This document shows, piece by piece, positions 1-8,804 of a DNA stretch of 64,000 nucleotides. Source of the DNA: Cyclobacterium xiamenense (GTDB lineage: Bacteria; Bacteroidota; Bacteroidia; Cytophagales; Cyclobacteriaceae). How positions within the stretch are numbered: the first letter of the stretch is position 1; each line of letters opens with the position of its first letter. The position numbers and the translations under genes were made by a program. The DNA lies in NCBI RefSeq assembly GCF_009467825.1, contig NZ_WIOK01000017.1, positions 1 to 64,000 on the forward strand, written 5' to 3'. The notes under the pieces were generated by a model. The model was not told the origin of the DNA, did no database searches, and saw only the letters and a program-made list of their open reading frames with translations.

Positions 1-146
1 CAGCCTAAAGACGAAAACGATCAAAAACCCTTTCCGATGGGATAACTATGCCCCATTGACAAAAAAGCAAAAAAGAGGTACTCGATTCACCAGAAAATTA
101 AACTTTACCGTAGCGGAATTGTACTGTCGATCAGAGCAAATAATCA

Positions 147-185
147 TAAAAAAACCACGAAGGATATAGTTTCATCCTACGTGGT
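147..185 (-). terminator. Rho-independent terminator of hemB
   Basis: A 12-base stem (154-165 with 174-185, one mismatch) encloses an 8-base loop. Read on the minus strand it is followed by seven T residues (154-148). It lies about 85 bases past the hemB stop and should end the rocD-HAD-hemB transcript. The rightward side is only moderately T-rich, so use by a rightward gene entering from the left is possible but weaker. Confidence 0.8.
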
Positions 186-269
186 CAAATTTTATTGGAT
201 TTTCCAAGAAGCCCTTTTTATTTCTTCCCTCGGAGCACCAGCGCTCCAGGCACCTAACCAAAGGGTGGA

Positions 270-1238
270 TTACAAGCCCATTTGCGCCACTTCCTTGGCA
301 AAATAGGTTAAGATGATTTTTGCGCCAGCACGTTTGATGCTAAGCAGGGATTCGAGCATGGCGCGTTCTCCGTCCAGCCAACCGTTGGCCGCAGATGCTT
401 TGATCATGGCGTATTCGCCGCTAACATTATACGCGGCGATGGGAAGTGGAAAGCGTTGGTGAAGGAGTTGAATGATATCCAGATAGGCAAGCGCGGGCTT
501 CACCATCAAAAAATCGGCACCTTCCTCCAGGTCTAACTGGGCTTCTATCAAGGCTTCCCGGCTATTTGCCGGATCCATTTGGTAGGTTTTTTTGTCGCCT
601 GACTTAGGCGCAGAGTCAAGTGCGTCGCGGAAGGGATTGTAAAAAGCACTGGCATACTTGGCCGTATATGACATAATCGACACTTCCTTGTAGCCATTTT
701 CATCCAATATTTTACGAAGATAGCCGACCCTGCCGTCCATCATGTCCGAAGGACCGATGATGTCTGCACCGGCTCGGGCTTGCGCCAGGGTCATTTTACC
801 AAGAATTTCCAGGGTTTCGTCATTGAGGATGCGGCCGTTTTCTACCAGCCCATCGTGTCCGTCCGAATTGTAGGGGTCCATGGCCACATCGGTCATGATA
901 CAGGCTTCCGGAAAGTTTTGCTTGATGGTACGCAAGGCGTTTAGGTAGAACGTGTCTTCTCGGTAACTTTCTGTTGCGAAGCGATCTTTTTTTTCTTCCG
1001 GATAGGCAGGAAAAATGTCAAAAGCATTGATCCCTAGCTTTAGGCAAGAATCGATTTCCTCAAGCATCAGGTCAAGGGAATACCGGTAAATTCCTGGCAT
1101 GGAATGTACCGGTACTTTTTGATTGATTCCGTCGATCAGGAACAAGGGGAAAATAAAGTCACTCAGGGATAGTCTGGTTTCTTCCACCAGGGATCGAATG
1201 GCTGCTGATTTCCGGTTTCTACGTGGTCTTCTGAGCAT
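270..1238 (-). CDS. hemB: Delta-aminolevulinic acid dehydratase (porphobilinogen synthase)
   Basis: This cytoplasmic enzyme condenses two 5-aminolevulinate molecules to porphobilinogen in tetrapyrrole (heme) synthesis. It has 322 residues, normal for the family. Both active-site lysines are visible: K194 in MSYTAKYAS and K247 in LMVKPA. The catalytic-zinc cysteines of animal and yeast enzymes are replaced (AMDPYNSDGHDG, residues 119-130), so this is the zinc-independent, probably Mg-activated class. The frame stays open upstream to 1367, but that extension runs into the preceding HAD gene and matches nothing known, so the ATG at 1238 before MLRRPRRNRK was chosen. It lies 64 bases after the HAD gene and probably shares its transcript. 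Confidence 0.96.
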   Translation of the reverse strand: MLRRPRRNRKSAAIRSLVEETRLSLSDFIFPLFLIDGINQKVPVHSMPGIYRYSLDLMLEEIDSCLKLGINAFDIFPAYPEEKKDRFATESYREDTFYLNALRTIKQNFPEACIMTDVAMDPYNSDGHDGLVENGRILNDETLEILGKMTLAQARAGADIIGPSDMMDGRVGYLRKILDENGYKEVSIMSYTAKYASAFYNPFRDALDSAPKSGDKKTYQMDPANSREALIEAQLDLEEGADFLMVKPALAYLDIIQLLHQRFPLPIAAYNVSGEYAMIKASAANGWLDGERAMLESLLSIKRAGAKIILTYFAKEVAQMGL

Positions 1239-1302
1239 GTCGCTTTGGATTCTGGGTAGGTATACGGTACAATAAATAACGGTTATAAACTCATGTGTTT
1301 TT

Positions 1303-1959
1303 TCAAGATAGGAGTTTGGATACCGTATCGGTATCGATGTCCCGGTAATCGCGGATATAGTGGTCACACGGGGGTAATTCCTCTTTGGTATGGGAGGAGA
1401 GCACCCCTACCACGCGCATGCCGGCATTTCGAGCGGCGGATACACCGGAATGGGAATCCTCAAATACCAGGCAACGGGTCGGGTCGATCTCCAGATTTCG
1501 GGAGGAACTGAGGTACACTTCCGGATCCGGTTTGTGTTTCGTTACATTTTCGCTCGCCAACACCGATTCCATGCTGGGACCAAAGCCCAGGCTATTCATG
1601 ATCAAATCCAGGTTGGCCCGGGGGGCTGAGGTAGCGACTCCGGTTCGGTAGCCTTCCTTTTTTAATGCCTGAAGAAACGGGAGAAATTCAGGCAATGTTT
1701 CTACCTTACCGGCGTAGATTTCACGAAACAATCCCTCTTTCTCGTTTTCCAGTTCAGCAAATTCGCTACCAATAACCTCTCTGCCCAGAAAATGAGCAAA
1801 GATGTACTTATTGCTTTTGCCATACATGTGTTGGGCAAACTCTTGTTCGGTAGGGTTCAAACCCCGTTTGCCAAAAAATACCCGAAATGCTTCCGAGTGA
1901 AACGGGTTGGTATGGCAGATAACGCCGTCCATATCGAAAATGATGGCCTGCTGTTTCAT
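1303..1959 (-). CDS. HAD-superfamily hydrolase, beta-phosphoglucomutase/phosphatase-like
   Basis: A 218-residue HAD subfamily IA protein with a helical cap. Motif I is DMDGV (nucleophile D9, acid/base D11), motif II is the TS pair at 110-111, motif III is KHKPDP (141-146) and motif IV is FEDS (166-169). These fit a soluble phosphatase or phosphomutase acting on a small sugar phosphate; the substrate cannot be read from the sequence. The start codon shares a base with the rocD stop (TAATG), which indicates translational coupling. The link to ornithine or heme metabolism is by location only. Confidence 0.9.
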   Translation of the reverse strand: MKQQAIIFDMDGVICHTNPFHSEAFRVFFGKRGLNPTEQEFAQHMYGKSNKYIFAHFLGREVIGSEFAELENEKEGLFREIYAGKVETLPEFLPFLQALKKEGYRTGVATSAPRANLDLIMNSLGFGPSMESVLASENVTKHKPDPEVYLSSSRNLEIDPTRCLVFEDSHSGVSAARNAGMRVVGVLSSHTKEELPPCDHYIRDYRDIDTDTVSKLLS

Positions 1960-3245
1960 TATGCACGCTTTTTTTGGAAGCCCAGGATGGTATTTTCTAT
2001 AATATCGCAGCAGCTATGCAACTCTTCGAGGGTCATCACCAGTGGTGGTGCAAAGCGAATGATATTGCCGTGCGTAGGCTTGGCCAGGAGTCCATTCTCC
2101 TTCAAAGCAACGCAAATATCCCAGGCCGTGCTGCTGTCCGGGCTGTCGTTGATCACCACGGCATTCAGCAATCCCCGTCCCCGAACCAGGCTGACCCAGG
2201 GCGATTTATCGGCGAGAAGTTCCATACGCTCCCGAAATACCTTGCCCAGCGCCCGGGCGTTTTGGGAAAGTTTTTCGTCGCGCACCACCTCCAGGGCAGT
2301 CATCGCAATTTTGGCTCCCAGCGGATTTCCTCCAAAGGTGGACCCGTGTTGTCCGGGGTGAATTACCTCCATGATGGCGTCGTTGGCTAAAACGGCCGAA
2401 ACAGGGAAAAACCCGCCGGAGAGGGCCTTGCCTAGAATCAAAATATCTGGTTCCACGTAGGTTTCTTGTTGTTCACAGTGGCCCTCGCAATTGCAATTAC
2501 CGCAAACAGCCAGCAAGGAACCGGTCCTCCCGATTCCAGTTTGGATTTCATCGGCTAGCAAAAGGACTTGTCGCTCCTGGCAGAGTTTCTTTGCCTGCAT
2601 CAGGTAGTCTTCATCCGGGGTATTGACTCCGGCTTCGCCCTGAATGGGTTCGATAAGGAAGGCTACTGTCGCAGGATGGGCATTCAAGGCTTCTTCCAGG
2701 GCGCTTAGGTCGTTGTAGGGAATGCGGATAAATCCAGGGGTGAAGGGGCCGAAGTTAGTTCGGGCGTTTTCGTCACTGGAAAAGGAAATAACAGTGGTGG
2801 TTCGGCCATGGAAATTGTCTTCCGCCACAATGATCGTTGCTTGTTGTTCGGGAACTCCCTTTTTCTCATAGCCCCATTTCCTGGCAATTTTTATGGCAGT
2901 TTCCACCGCCTCCACGCCGGTATTCATGGGCAATACCTTGTCGAAGCCAAAGTAGTCGGTCAGGTATTTTTCGTAAGGCCCAAGCACGTCGTTGTAAAAC
3001 GCCCGGGAAGTAAGGGTCAGGGTACCTGCCTGTGCAACAAGCGCCTCCTTTATTCGGGGGTGGCAATGCCCTTGATTGACCGCCGAGTAGGCGGAAAGAA
3101 AGTCAAAATATTTTTTTCCTTCCACGTCCCATAGGTAGACCCCCTCGCCCCTGCTGAGGACTACCGGTAGGGGGTGGTAATTATGGGCGCCGTGGCGGTC
3201 TTCCAATTGTATCGCTTCCTCACTTGAACGAATCTCCTGCATCAT
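1959..3245 (-). CDS. rocD: Ornithine aminotransferase (ornithine--oxo-acid transaminase)
   Basis: A class III PLP-dependent aminotransferase of 428 residues that transfers the delta-amino group of ornithine to 2-oxoglutarate, giving glutamate semialdehyde. The PLP lysine is K273 in LILGKALSGG, and the cofactor aspartate lies in ADEIQTG (D232). A cysteine-rich insertion, C248-x2-C251-x-C253-x3-C257, precedes the lysine; I recall such insertions in Bacteroidota ornithine aminotransferases. Two in-frame ATGs open the gene and the first was kept. It is the first gene of a coupled run with the HAD gene and hemB. A promoter with TATATTTG lies 52 bases upstream. Confidence 0.93.
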   Translation of the reverse strand: MMQEIRSSEEAIQLEDRHGAHNYHPLPVVLSRGEGVYLWDVEGKKYFDFLSAYSAVNQGHCHPRIKEALVAQAGTLTLTSRAFYNDVLGPYEKYLTDYFGFDKVLPMNTGVEAVETAIKIARKWGYEKKGVPEQQATIIVAEDNFHGRTTTVISFSSDENARTNFGPFTPGFIRIPYNDLSALEEALNAHPATVAFLIEPIQGEAGVNTPDEDYLMQAKKLCQERQVLLLADEIQTGIGRTGSLLAVCGNCNCEGHCEQQETYVEPDILILGKALSGGFFPVSAVLANDAIMEVIHPGQHGSTFGGNPLGAKIAMTALEVVRDEKLSQNARALGKVFRERMELLADKSPWVSLVRGRGLLNAVVINDSPDSSTAWDICVALKENGLLAKPTHGNIIRFAPPLVMTLEELHSCCDIIENTILGFQKKRA

Positions 3246-3296
3246 GGACTTGCTTAGTTACGCTTTATATTCATGGGATTTTAATTCCCGAAAGGG

Positions 3297-3304
3297 CAAA
3301 TATA
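3297..3304 (-). promoter_or_regulatory. Candidate -7 element of the rocD promoter
   Basis: The minus strand reads TATATTTG, a full match to the Bacteroidota -7 consensus TAnnTTTG, about 52 bases before the rocD ATG. No equally clear -33 TTTG was found at the ideal distance, so the call rests on the -7 element and position. Confidence 0.5.
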
Positions 3305-3382
3305 AGAAAAGCGATCCGGAAACAGGAGGCAAAACCAAAAAGTTGGTAGGCAGGGATTTATTAAATAATTATAGAGCCTATT

Positions 3383-3413
3383 TTTGTTATTTAATGAAAA
3401 CTTCCGATATTTG
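3383..3413 (+). promoter_or_regulatory. Promoter of the rpmB-rpmG operon
   Basis: A -33 TTTG (3383-3386) is separated by 19 bases from GATATTTG (3406-3413), a 7 of 8 match to TAnnTTTG. This is the classical Bacteroidota primary sigma layout. Transcription would start near 3420, about 40 bases before the L28 start codon. Confidence 0.65.
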
Positions 3414-3457
3414 CAAACCCAATTGAAAAAGTAAAACAACACGGATACATACATATC

Positions 3458-3700
3458 ATGGCAAAAATTTGTGACATAACTGGTAAAAGGCCTCAGGTAG
3501 GGAATAACGTATCGCACGCCAATAACAAGACCAAGCGTAGATTTTACCCCAACCTGCACAAGAAGAGCTTTTACATCCCGGAGGAAGATGCCTGGATCAC
3601 GCTGAAAGTATCCTCTTCTGCCTTGAGGACGATCAATAAAAAAGGAATCAGTGCGGTATTGAAAGAGGCGCAGAAAAAAGGTGATATCGTCATCAAGTAA
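3458..3700 (+). CDS. rpmB: 50S ribosomal protein L28
   Basis: An 80-residue basic protein starting [12 protein letters not shown], the usual start of L28, and carrying the family pattern of TKRRFYPN followed by a hydrophobic C-terminal half. It is a structural protein of the large ribosomal subunit. It leads a small operon with rpmG (38-base gap) and a 50-residue DUF4295 protein, an order typical of Bacteroidota. A single cysteine near the N-terminus suggests a zinc-free form. Confidence 0.97.
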   Translation: MAKICDITGKRPQVGNNVSHANNKTKRRFYPNLHKKSFYIPEEDAWITLKVSSSALRTINKKGISAVLKEAQKKGDIVIK

Positions 3701-3738
3701 GCACAAATCCCTCCAACCACACTAAATCATACGAAGCA

Positions 3739-3921
3739 ATGGCTAAGAAAGGTAACAGAGTTCAGGTAATCCTGGAATGTACAGAACACAAGCAGAGTGG
3801 CATGCCCGGTACCTCCCGGTATATCACGACCAAAAACAGGAAAAATACGACCGAGCGACTGGAGTTGAAAAAATTCAACCCCATCCTTAAAAAGGTGACG
3901 GTTCATAAGGAAATCAAGTAA
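3739..3921 (+). CDS. rpmG: 50S ribosomal protein L33
   Basis: A 60-residue protein, [18 protein letters not shown] and onward, ending VTVHKEIK, which closely matches L33 of Bacteroidota. It has one cysteine only (C14), so it belongs to the zinc-independent form. It is the second gene of the L28-L33-DUF4295 operon. Confidence 0.97.
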   Translation: MAKKGNRVQVILECTEHKQSGMPGTSRYITTKNRKNTTERLELKKFNPILKKVTVHKEIK

Positions 3922-3953
3922 TCGCGTTCCCCCAGGGATAAATAATAACGAAT

Positions 3954-4106
3954 ATGGCTAAGAAAGTAGTAGCAACACTGAAAAAAGAAGGTGGTATATC
4001 CTATGCCAAAGTAATCAAAGCGGTACGGTCAGAGAAGACCGGAGCATACACCTTCAAAGAAGAAATGGTTCCTAGCCCGATGGTTCAGGAAACCCTAAAA
4101 AAATAA
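3954..4106 (+). CDS. DUF4295 family small basic protein
   Basis: A 50-residue protein starting MAKKVVATLKKEGGISYAKV and ending MVQETLKK. It resembles the DUF4295 family, a Bacteroidota-specific protein encoded directly after L33. The basic composition and position suggest a ribosome-associated role, but no function is established that I know of. It is 32 bases after rpmG and is followed by the operon terminator. Confidence 0.88.
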   Translation: MAKKVVATLKKEGGISYAKVIKAVRSEKTGAYTFKEEMVPSPMVQETLKK

Positions 4107-4137
4107 AGCTAATCCCAGCATTCGTGTAAGGATACAT

Positions 4138-4168
4138 CCCTTTCGATTCTAATCGAAAGGGATTTTTG
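4138..4168 (+). terminator. Rho-independent terminator of rpmB-rpmG-DUF4295
   Basis: A perfect 11-base inverted repeat (4138-4148 with 4151-4161), physically a shorter stem with a few-base loop, is followed by ATTTTTG. It sits 31 bases past the DUF4295 stop and just before ftsY, which therefore probably has its own promoter. TAGATTTG at 4184-4191 is a possible -7 element, though it would give a nearly leaderless ftsY mRNA. Confidence 0.75.
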
Positions 4169-4196
4169 CGTATATTCGGGCGATAGATTTGTACTT

Positions 4197-5153
4197 ATGG
4201 GAATATTTGGATTTTTTTCAAAAGAAAAAAAGGAAAGTTTGGATAAAGGGCTGGAAAAATCCAGCGAGAATTTATTTTCAAAACTCGGCAAAGCCATCGT
4301 AGGCAAGTCCAAAGTAGACGAGGCCATTCTGGATGAACTGGAGGAAATCCTCATTACTTCCGATGTAGGTGTGGATACCACGATCAAGATCATACAGCGT
4401 ATCGAAGCCCGCGTGGCGCGAGATAAATACGTGAATACCTCCGAATTGGACCTGTTACTCCGGGAAGAAGTAGCCGGGCTGTTGGAGGAAAACAATACGC
4501 AGGATCTTGCGGATTATGACCTACCGGAGGGGAAAAAACCTTACGTCATCATGGTGGTAGGAGTCAACGGTGTGGGAAAAACCACCACGATAGGCAAGCT
4601 TGCCCACCAGTTCAAACAGGCTGGTAAGTCGGTGGTGCTCGGAGCGGCCGATACGTTTCGCGCTGCGGCAGTGGATCAGTTGATTCTGTGGGGAGAGCGG
4701 GTAGACGTTCCGGTGATTTCTCACGGCATGAATACCGATCCTGCTTCCGTCGCCTTTGACACCGTCAAAAAGGCGGTGGAAATGAACGCGGATGTGGTGA
4801 TCGTCGATACCGCTGGTCGGCTGCATACCAAGGTAAACCTGATGAATGAATTAACGAAAATCAAGCGGGTGATGCAGAAATTCATACCCGAGGCCCCGCA
4901 CGAAATAGTGCTGGTACTGGATGGGTCTACCGGACAAAATGCGTTTATCCAAGCCAAAGAATTTACAAAAGCTACCGAGATCAGCGCATTGGCCATTACC
5001 AAACTGGACGGCACAGCAAAGGGAGGGGTGGTCATCGGTATTTCGGATCAGTTTAAAATTCCAGTGAAGTATATTGGGGTAGGAGAAAAGATGACCGATT
5101 TACAAGTGTTTGATCGTAGGGAATTTGTGGATTCCCTGTTTAAGAAAAAATAG
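4197..5153 (+). CDS. ftsY: Signal recognition particle receptor FtsY
   Basis: The SRP GTPase that docks ribosome-SRP complexes at the inner membrane for co-translational insertion. It has 318 residues with a short charged N-terminus in place of the long acidic A domain of E. coli, then the NG domain. Visible motifs are the P-loop GVNGVGKTTTIGKLA (about 121-135), the G2-region DTFRAAA, DTAGR and TKLDG. It follows the ribosomal protein operon after a terminator. Confidence 0.96.
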   Translation: MGIFGFFSKEKKESLDKGLEKSSENLFSKLGKAIVGKSKVDEAILDELEEILITSDVGVDTTIKIIQRIEARVARDKYVNTSELDLLLREEVAGLLEENNTQDLADYDLPEGKKPYVIMVVGVNGVGKTTTIGKLAHQFKQAGKSVVLGAADTFRAAAVDQLILWGERVDVPVISHGMNTDPASVAFDTVKKAVEMNADVVIVDTAGRLHTKVNLMNELTKIKRVMQKFIPEAPHEIVLVLDGSTGQNAFIQAKEFTKATEISALAITKLDGTAKGGVVIGISDQFKIPVKYIGVGEKMTDLQVFDRREFVDSLFKKK

Positions 5154-5366
5154 AGACCCATAACTCCTGCTTTTTTCGTAGGTATACAGGGTCATTTGAA
5201 CCGGGATGCATGCGCATACAAGGCATCGCTTTTAACCTGACTTTTCCGCCGCTATCTTTATATGGGGTTGAATTCCCGCCAAATTGACACCGTTTGCCGC
5301 GAAAAAGAACAGGAAAAGAACTCCGTCCCGAATTTTTTAGGGCGCATCGTAGGAGGTCTGAAAAAT

Positions 5367-5396
5367 AGCCCCCTCAGGATTTTTTCTGAAGGGGCT
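5367..5396 (-). terminator. Terminator of the SulP gene
   Basis: An 11-base stem with one imperfect pair (5367-5377 with 5386-5396) has an 8-base loop. On the minus strand it is followed by ATTTTTC. It lies 26 bases past the SulP stop. FtsY is convergent, so it may also help stop rightward transcription. Confidence 0.7.
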
Positions 5397-5421
5397 TCAT
5401 CCCAATCATAACGGGGCCAAA

Positions 5422-6984
5422 TCAATTCAATACTGCGGCGTTTTCTTTATCGATATTAATGACCTCTACGGTTATGTTCCTTTCTTTGGCATTGGTTTGA
5501 AAATCCCTGATGACTTCGATCACGTCGTAGTCGATGATTTTCGAATTACTGCCGTCGATGATTACTTTCTTGTTGTCTCCCACATGTTTAAGCGTTTTTA
5601 TGAGGGATCCCTTGTTTAGGAAGCTAACCTCTTCCGCAAGGATAATGTGAACGATACCTTCGTCATCTTCTCTGGAATCCTTGAAGAAGTGCGAATTTTT
5701 ATAGTTTCTCATCAGGATGTAGACAATGCCTACAATCATTCCCATACCGATGCCTTTGAGTAGATCGAAGAAGATGATCCCCAAAATCGTAATCAGAAAA
5801 GGCAGAAACTGGTCCCATCCGAGCTTATACATGGATTTGAAAAGAGATACTTTGGCAAGTTTGTACCCAATCACCAGCAGTATAGCCGCTAAACTCGATA
5901 GGGGGATTAGATTGAGAAGGTTAGGAATAAGCAATACGCTAAGCAGGAGCAAAATGCCGTGAAATACCGCGGACATTTTCGTTTTTGCACCCGAGTTGAT
6001 GTTGGCGGAACTCCGGACAATAACGGCTGTTATGGGCATTCCGCCTACCAGACCGTTTACCAGGTTTCCAGCACCCTGCGCCAGTAGTTCCCGGTTTGGC
6101 GGGGAAACGCGCCTGTGTGGATCAATTTTGTCTGCTGCTTCCAGGCTCAACAGGGTTTCCAAACTGGCTATGATGGCAATGGTAATGGCCACTACCCACA
6201 CATCGGGATTGAAGATCCCGGAAAAATCGGGAAAAAACAGGTGATCTCCCAGGCTAGACAAACCGGTAATTTCGGGTAGCGTAACCTTGTCCTCCGAATC
6301 GATGTATAAATCCGGTATCACATATTTAAAAAACTTATTCACGCCCACACTGAGTAATACCGCCAGCAATGGCCCCGGAATAAACTGCAGGAAGGGGTGC
6401 TTTTTTATGGCCGGTTTTTCCCAAAAGATTAAAATCAACAGGGAAACCACAGCAATGATTACGGCACCGTACTCAATGGTGTTCTGTAGCGATTTTAAGG
6501 CCAGGACAGCCTGAAGATCGTTTACAAGGGGGATAAAGTCCTCTACCAATTCGCTGGAATTGGTGCCAAAAACAAACGGAAGCTGTTTGATGATCAGGAT
6601 GATACCAATTCCTGCCAACATTCCCTTAATGACAGAAGTGGGAAAATAATACCCAATAACACCCGCCTTGATGAATCCAAGGACCAGCTGTATGACTCCC
6701 GCGATCACCAGCGCCGTCAGAAAAAGCTCGTAGGCTTGCAAGTCTTCAATGGCGTTCAAAACAATTACTGTTAGCCCCGCAGCGGGTCCGGAAACCGCTG
6801 TGTGTGAGCCCGAAAGAAAGCCTACCACTATTCCTCCAACGATTCCGGCAATCACCCCAGAAAACAAGGGTGCACCTGAGGAAAGCGCAATTCCCAAACA
6901 TAAGGGCAACGCCACCAAAAACACTACCAGGCCGGCAGGTAAATCCGAGCCTAAATGTGAAAAAATTCCGTTTTTACTTGACAT
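5422..6984 (-). CDS. SulP family inorganic anion transporter with STAS domain
   Basis: A 520-residue inner-membrane carrier. The N-terminal SulP signature (SDLPAGLVVFLVALPLCLGI) and many hydrophobic helices up to about residue 420 are followed by a STAS domain (about 430-515) containing VIIDGSNSKIIDYDVIEV. Family members move sulfate, bicarbonate or other anions. Bacteroidota members are often paired with a carbonic anhydrase, but none is adjacent, so the substrate is open. It appears to be a single-gene transcript: a 338-base AT-rich gap lies in front and a terminator behind. Confidence 0.92.
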   Translation of the reverse strand: MSSKNGIFSHLGSDLPAGLVVFLVALPLCLGIALSSGAPLFSGVIAGIVGGIVVGFLSGSHTAVSGPAAGLTVIVLNAIEDLQAYELFLTALVIAGVIQLVLGFIKAGVIGYYFPTSVIKGMLAGIGIILIIKQLPFVFGTNSSELVEDFIPLVNDLQAVLALKSLQNTIEYGAVIIAVVSLLILIFWEKPAIKKHPFLQFIPGPLLAVLLSVGVNKFFKYVIPDLYIDSEDKVTLPEITGLSSLGDHLFFPDFSGIFNPDVWVVAITIAIIASLETLLSLEAADKIDPHRRVSPPNRELLAQGAGNLVNGLVGGMPITAVIVRSSANINSGAKTKMSAVFHGILLLLSVLLIPNLLNLIPLSSLAAILLVIGYKLAKVSLFKSMYKLGWDQFLPFLITILGIIFFDLLKGIGMGMIVGIVYILMRNYKNSHFFKDSREDDEGIVHIILAEEVSFLNKGSLIKTLKHVGDNKKVIIDGSNSKIIDYDVIEVIRDFQTNAKERNITVEVINIDKENAAVLN

Positions 6985-7322
6985 ACTGTATGGTTTAATT
7001 TTCGTGCAATGGGTTACTACGTTTTCGCTTCATAGCCTATTCCTACGGTTGGATTGTTTGCCGAGGGAAGGTCCCAAGTGCAGATCAAAATTTTAAATTA
7101 TGATTTACATAAACAAATTTTATGCAAAAGGGTTCAATAAGGCAACTTTTTCGTGAAGAATTTCACAAAATTTATGCGAATACCACGTTAGGTTGCTTGA
7201 TTATGCGCCTTTATGCCCGGATAGGTTGCGTCGGTTTCTTTTCGTTTGGGTACAAAAACCCATTTTTTGTAAATGAAACGTTATTTAACCGAAATGAAAA
7301 TAGGGGGGTACCGAAAAATATG
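6985..7322. other. 338-base AT-rich gap between purB and SulP genes
   Basis: Both flanking genes read leftward. The stretch must hold the end of the purB transcript and the SulP promoter. I found no T-tailed hairpin for purB and no unambiguous -33/-7 pair. There is no credible gene; the few open frames lack family features. Confidence 0.5.
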
Positions 7323-8666
7323 TCACCTACCTATGTAATTGAAGGGGCTTATCGCTTTTAGCTCATTTTTGATCTCCTGCGATACCTGCAGCTCGTTGAT
7401 GAACGCACCAATGCTCTGCTCGGTAATGGCCTGATTGGTTCGTGTAAGTGCTTTGAGCGCTTCGTAGGGTTTCGGGTAGCCTTCTCTCCTCAGGATGGTT
7501 TGAATGGCTTCGGCCACTACTGCCCAGTTATCTTGCAGGTCTTTATTAATCGCCAAAGGGTGTAACTCCAACTTATCCAGTCCTTTTTCCAGGGACAAAA
7601 ATGCGATGAGCATGTGGGCAAGGGGTACGCCCAAAACTCGGAGAACCGTACTGTCGGTGAGGTCACGCTGCAGGCGGCTAATGGGTAATTTTGCAGAAAG
7701 GTGCTCCAGTAAGGCATTGGAAATCCCCAGGTTGCCTTCGGCATTTTCAAAATCGATCGGGTTTACTTTGTGAGGCATGGCAGAGGAACCGACTTCGCCT
7801 GATTTGATTTTTTGCTTGAAGTAGTTCATGGCAATGTATTGCCAGGCGTCACGACTAAAGTCTATCAGAATCGTATTGATTCGTTTGAGGCCGTCCATAT
7901 GCGCGGCCAGATGGTCGTAGTGTTCGATCTGCGTGGTAGGAAAACTGCGTTTTAAGCCAAGCTTTCCAGCGACAAATTCGTTCGCAAACAGTTGCCAATC
8001 GATGTGCGGATAGGCCACGTAATGGGCATTCAGATTACCTGTCGCGCCGCCAAATTTCCCCACAAAAGGGATTTGTTGTAAGAGGGTCAGTTGCTCCTCC
8101 AGACGCTGGACGAAGACTTGCAGCTCTTTTCCAAGCCGGGTGGGGGAGGCGGGCTGTCCGTGTGTTTTGGCCAGCATGGGCACTGCCTCCCATTCTTCTG
8201 CCCGTTGCTGGATTTTCTCTCGTACTTTTTCCAGAGCAGGCAGGATGATGCCTCGAATACCGTCCCGGTACATAAGGGGTATCGCGGTATTGTTGATATC
8301 TTGAGATGTCAGGCCAAAGTGAATGAACTCCGAGATCTGAGCCAATCCCAGTTTCACAAACCGTTCTTTTAAAAAATACTCCACGGCTTTTACGTCGTGA
8401 TTGGTGGTTTTTTCGATTTCTTTGATCTCCTGCGCATCCTTCTCGCTGAAGTTTTCTTCGATTTGCCGGATTGCGGCAAAGGTACCCGTGTCCACCTGGG
8501 CAAGTTGCGGTAAGGGAAGCTCACAAAGGGCAATGAAGTACTCGATTTCGACGGTGACCCGGTAGCGAATCAGGGCAAACTCAGAAAAATAAGCCATCAA
8601 AGGGCTGGTTTTGGAGGCATACCGTCCGTCAATGGAGGAAATTGCAGTGAGTGGGGAAAGAATCAT
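7323..8666 (-). CDS. purB: Adenylosuccinate lyase
   Basis: A 447-residue fumarase/aspartase superfamily enzyme that releases fumarate from SAICAR and from adenylosuccinate in purine synthesis. It begins with SPLTAISSIDGRYASK, typical of PurB, and carries the signature loop GSSAMPHKVNPIDFENAE, with the catalytic serine in SS and the lysine and asparagine in KxN. THGQPASPT supplies another active-site segment. Length matches the family. It is a cytosolic homotetramer in known cases. Confidence 0.96.
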   Translation of the reverse strand: MILSPLTAISSIDGRYASKTSPLMAYFSEFALIRYRVTVEIEYFIALCELPLPQLAQVDTGTFAAIRQIEENFSEKDAQEIKEIEKTTNHDVKAVEYFLKERFVKLGLAQISEFIHFGLTSQDINNTAIPLMYRDGIRGIILPALEKVREKIQQRAEEWEAVPMLAKTHGQPASPTRLGKELQVFVQRLEEQLTLLQQIPFVGKFGGATGNLNAHYVAYPHIDWQLFANEFVAGKLGLKRSFPTTQIEHYDHLAAHMDGLKRINTILIDFSRDAWQYIAMNYFKQKIKSGEVGSSAMPHKVNPIDFENAEGNLGISNALLEHLSAKLPISRLQRDLTDSTVLRVLGVPLAHMLIAFLSLEKGLDKLELHPLAINKDLQDNWAVVAEAIQTILRREGYPKPYEALKALTRTNQAITEQSIGAFINELQVSQEIKNELKAISPFNYIGR

Positions 8667-8749
8667 ACGTTTCGTTAGTCCGTCTAATGGAGGTACAAAA
8701 TTAATTTATATTTGTCAAAAGGCGAACCTCCGCTCCTATAATGTTGAAA

Positions 8750-8778
8750 TAAAAAAGCCCCCGTTTGCACTGGGGGCT
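8750..8778 (-). terminator. Terminator of the DUF4397 lipoprotein gene
   Basis: A stem of GCCCCC (8757-8762) with GGGGGC (8772-8777), extended by one A-T pair, is followed on the minus strand by six T residues. It lies about 26 bases beyond the stop codon at 8805 and separates this gene from purB. Confidence 0.8.
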
Positions 8779-8804
8779 TCGTGAATCCGATCCCGAATGG
8801 GTAG

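Noticed and set aside
1-45. Possible C-terminal end of a rightward gene (QPKDENDQKPFPMG then stop) entering from the left edge
   Set aside because: Fourteen residues with no motif cannot be told from chance; another frame stays open to 168 and runs through the hemB terminator, so neither is supported.
1792-2361. 189-codon rightward open frame over rocD and the HAD gene
   Set aside because: Antisense to two clear enzymes with catalytic motifs; its own translation has no family pattern.
8691-8725. purB promoter with TAATTTTG on the minus strand
   Set aside because: The nearest TTTTG is only 12 bases away, too close for the usual 17-21 base spacing.
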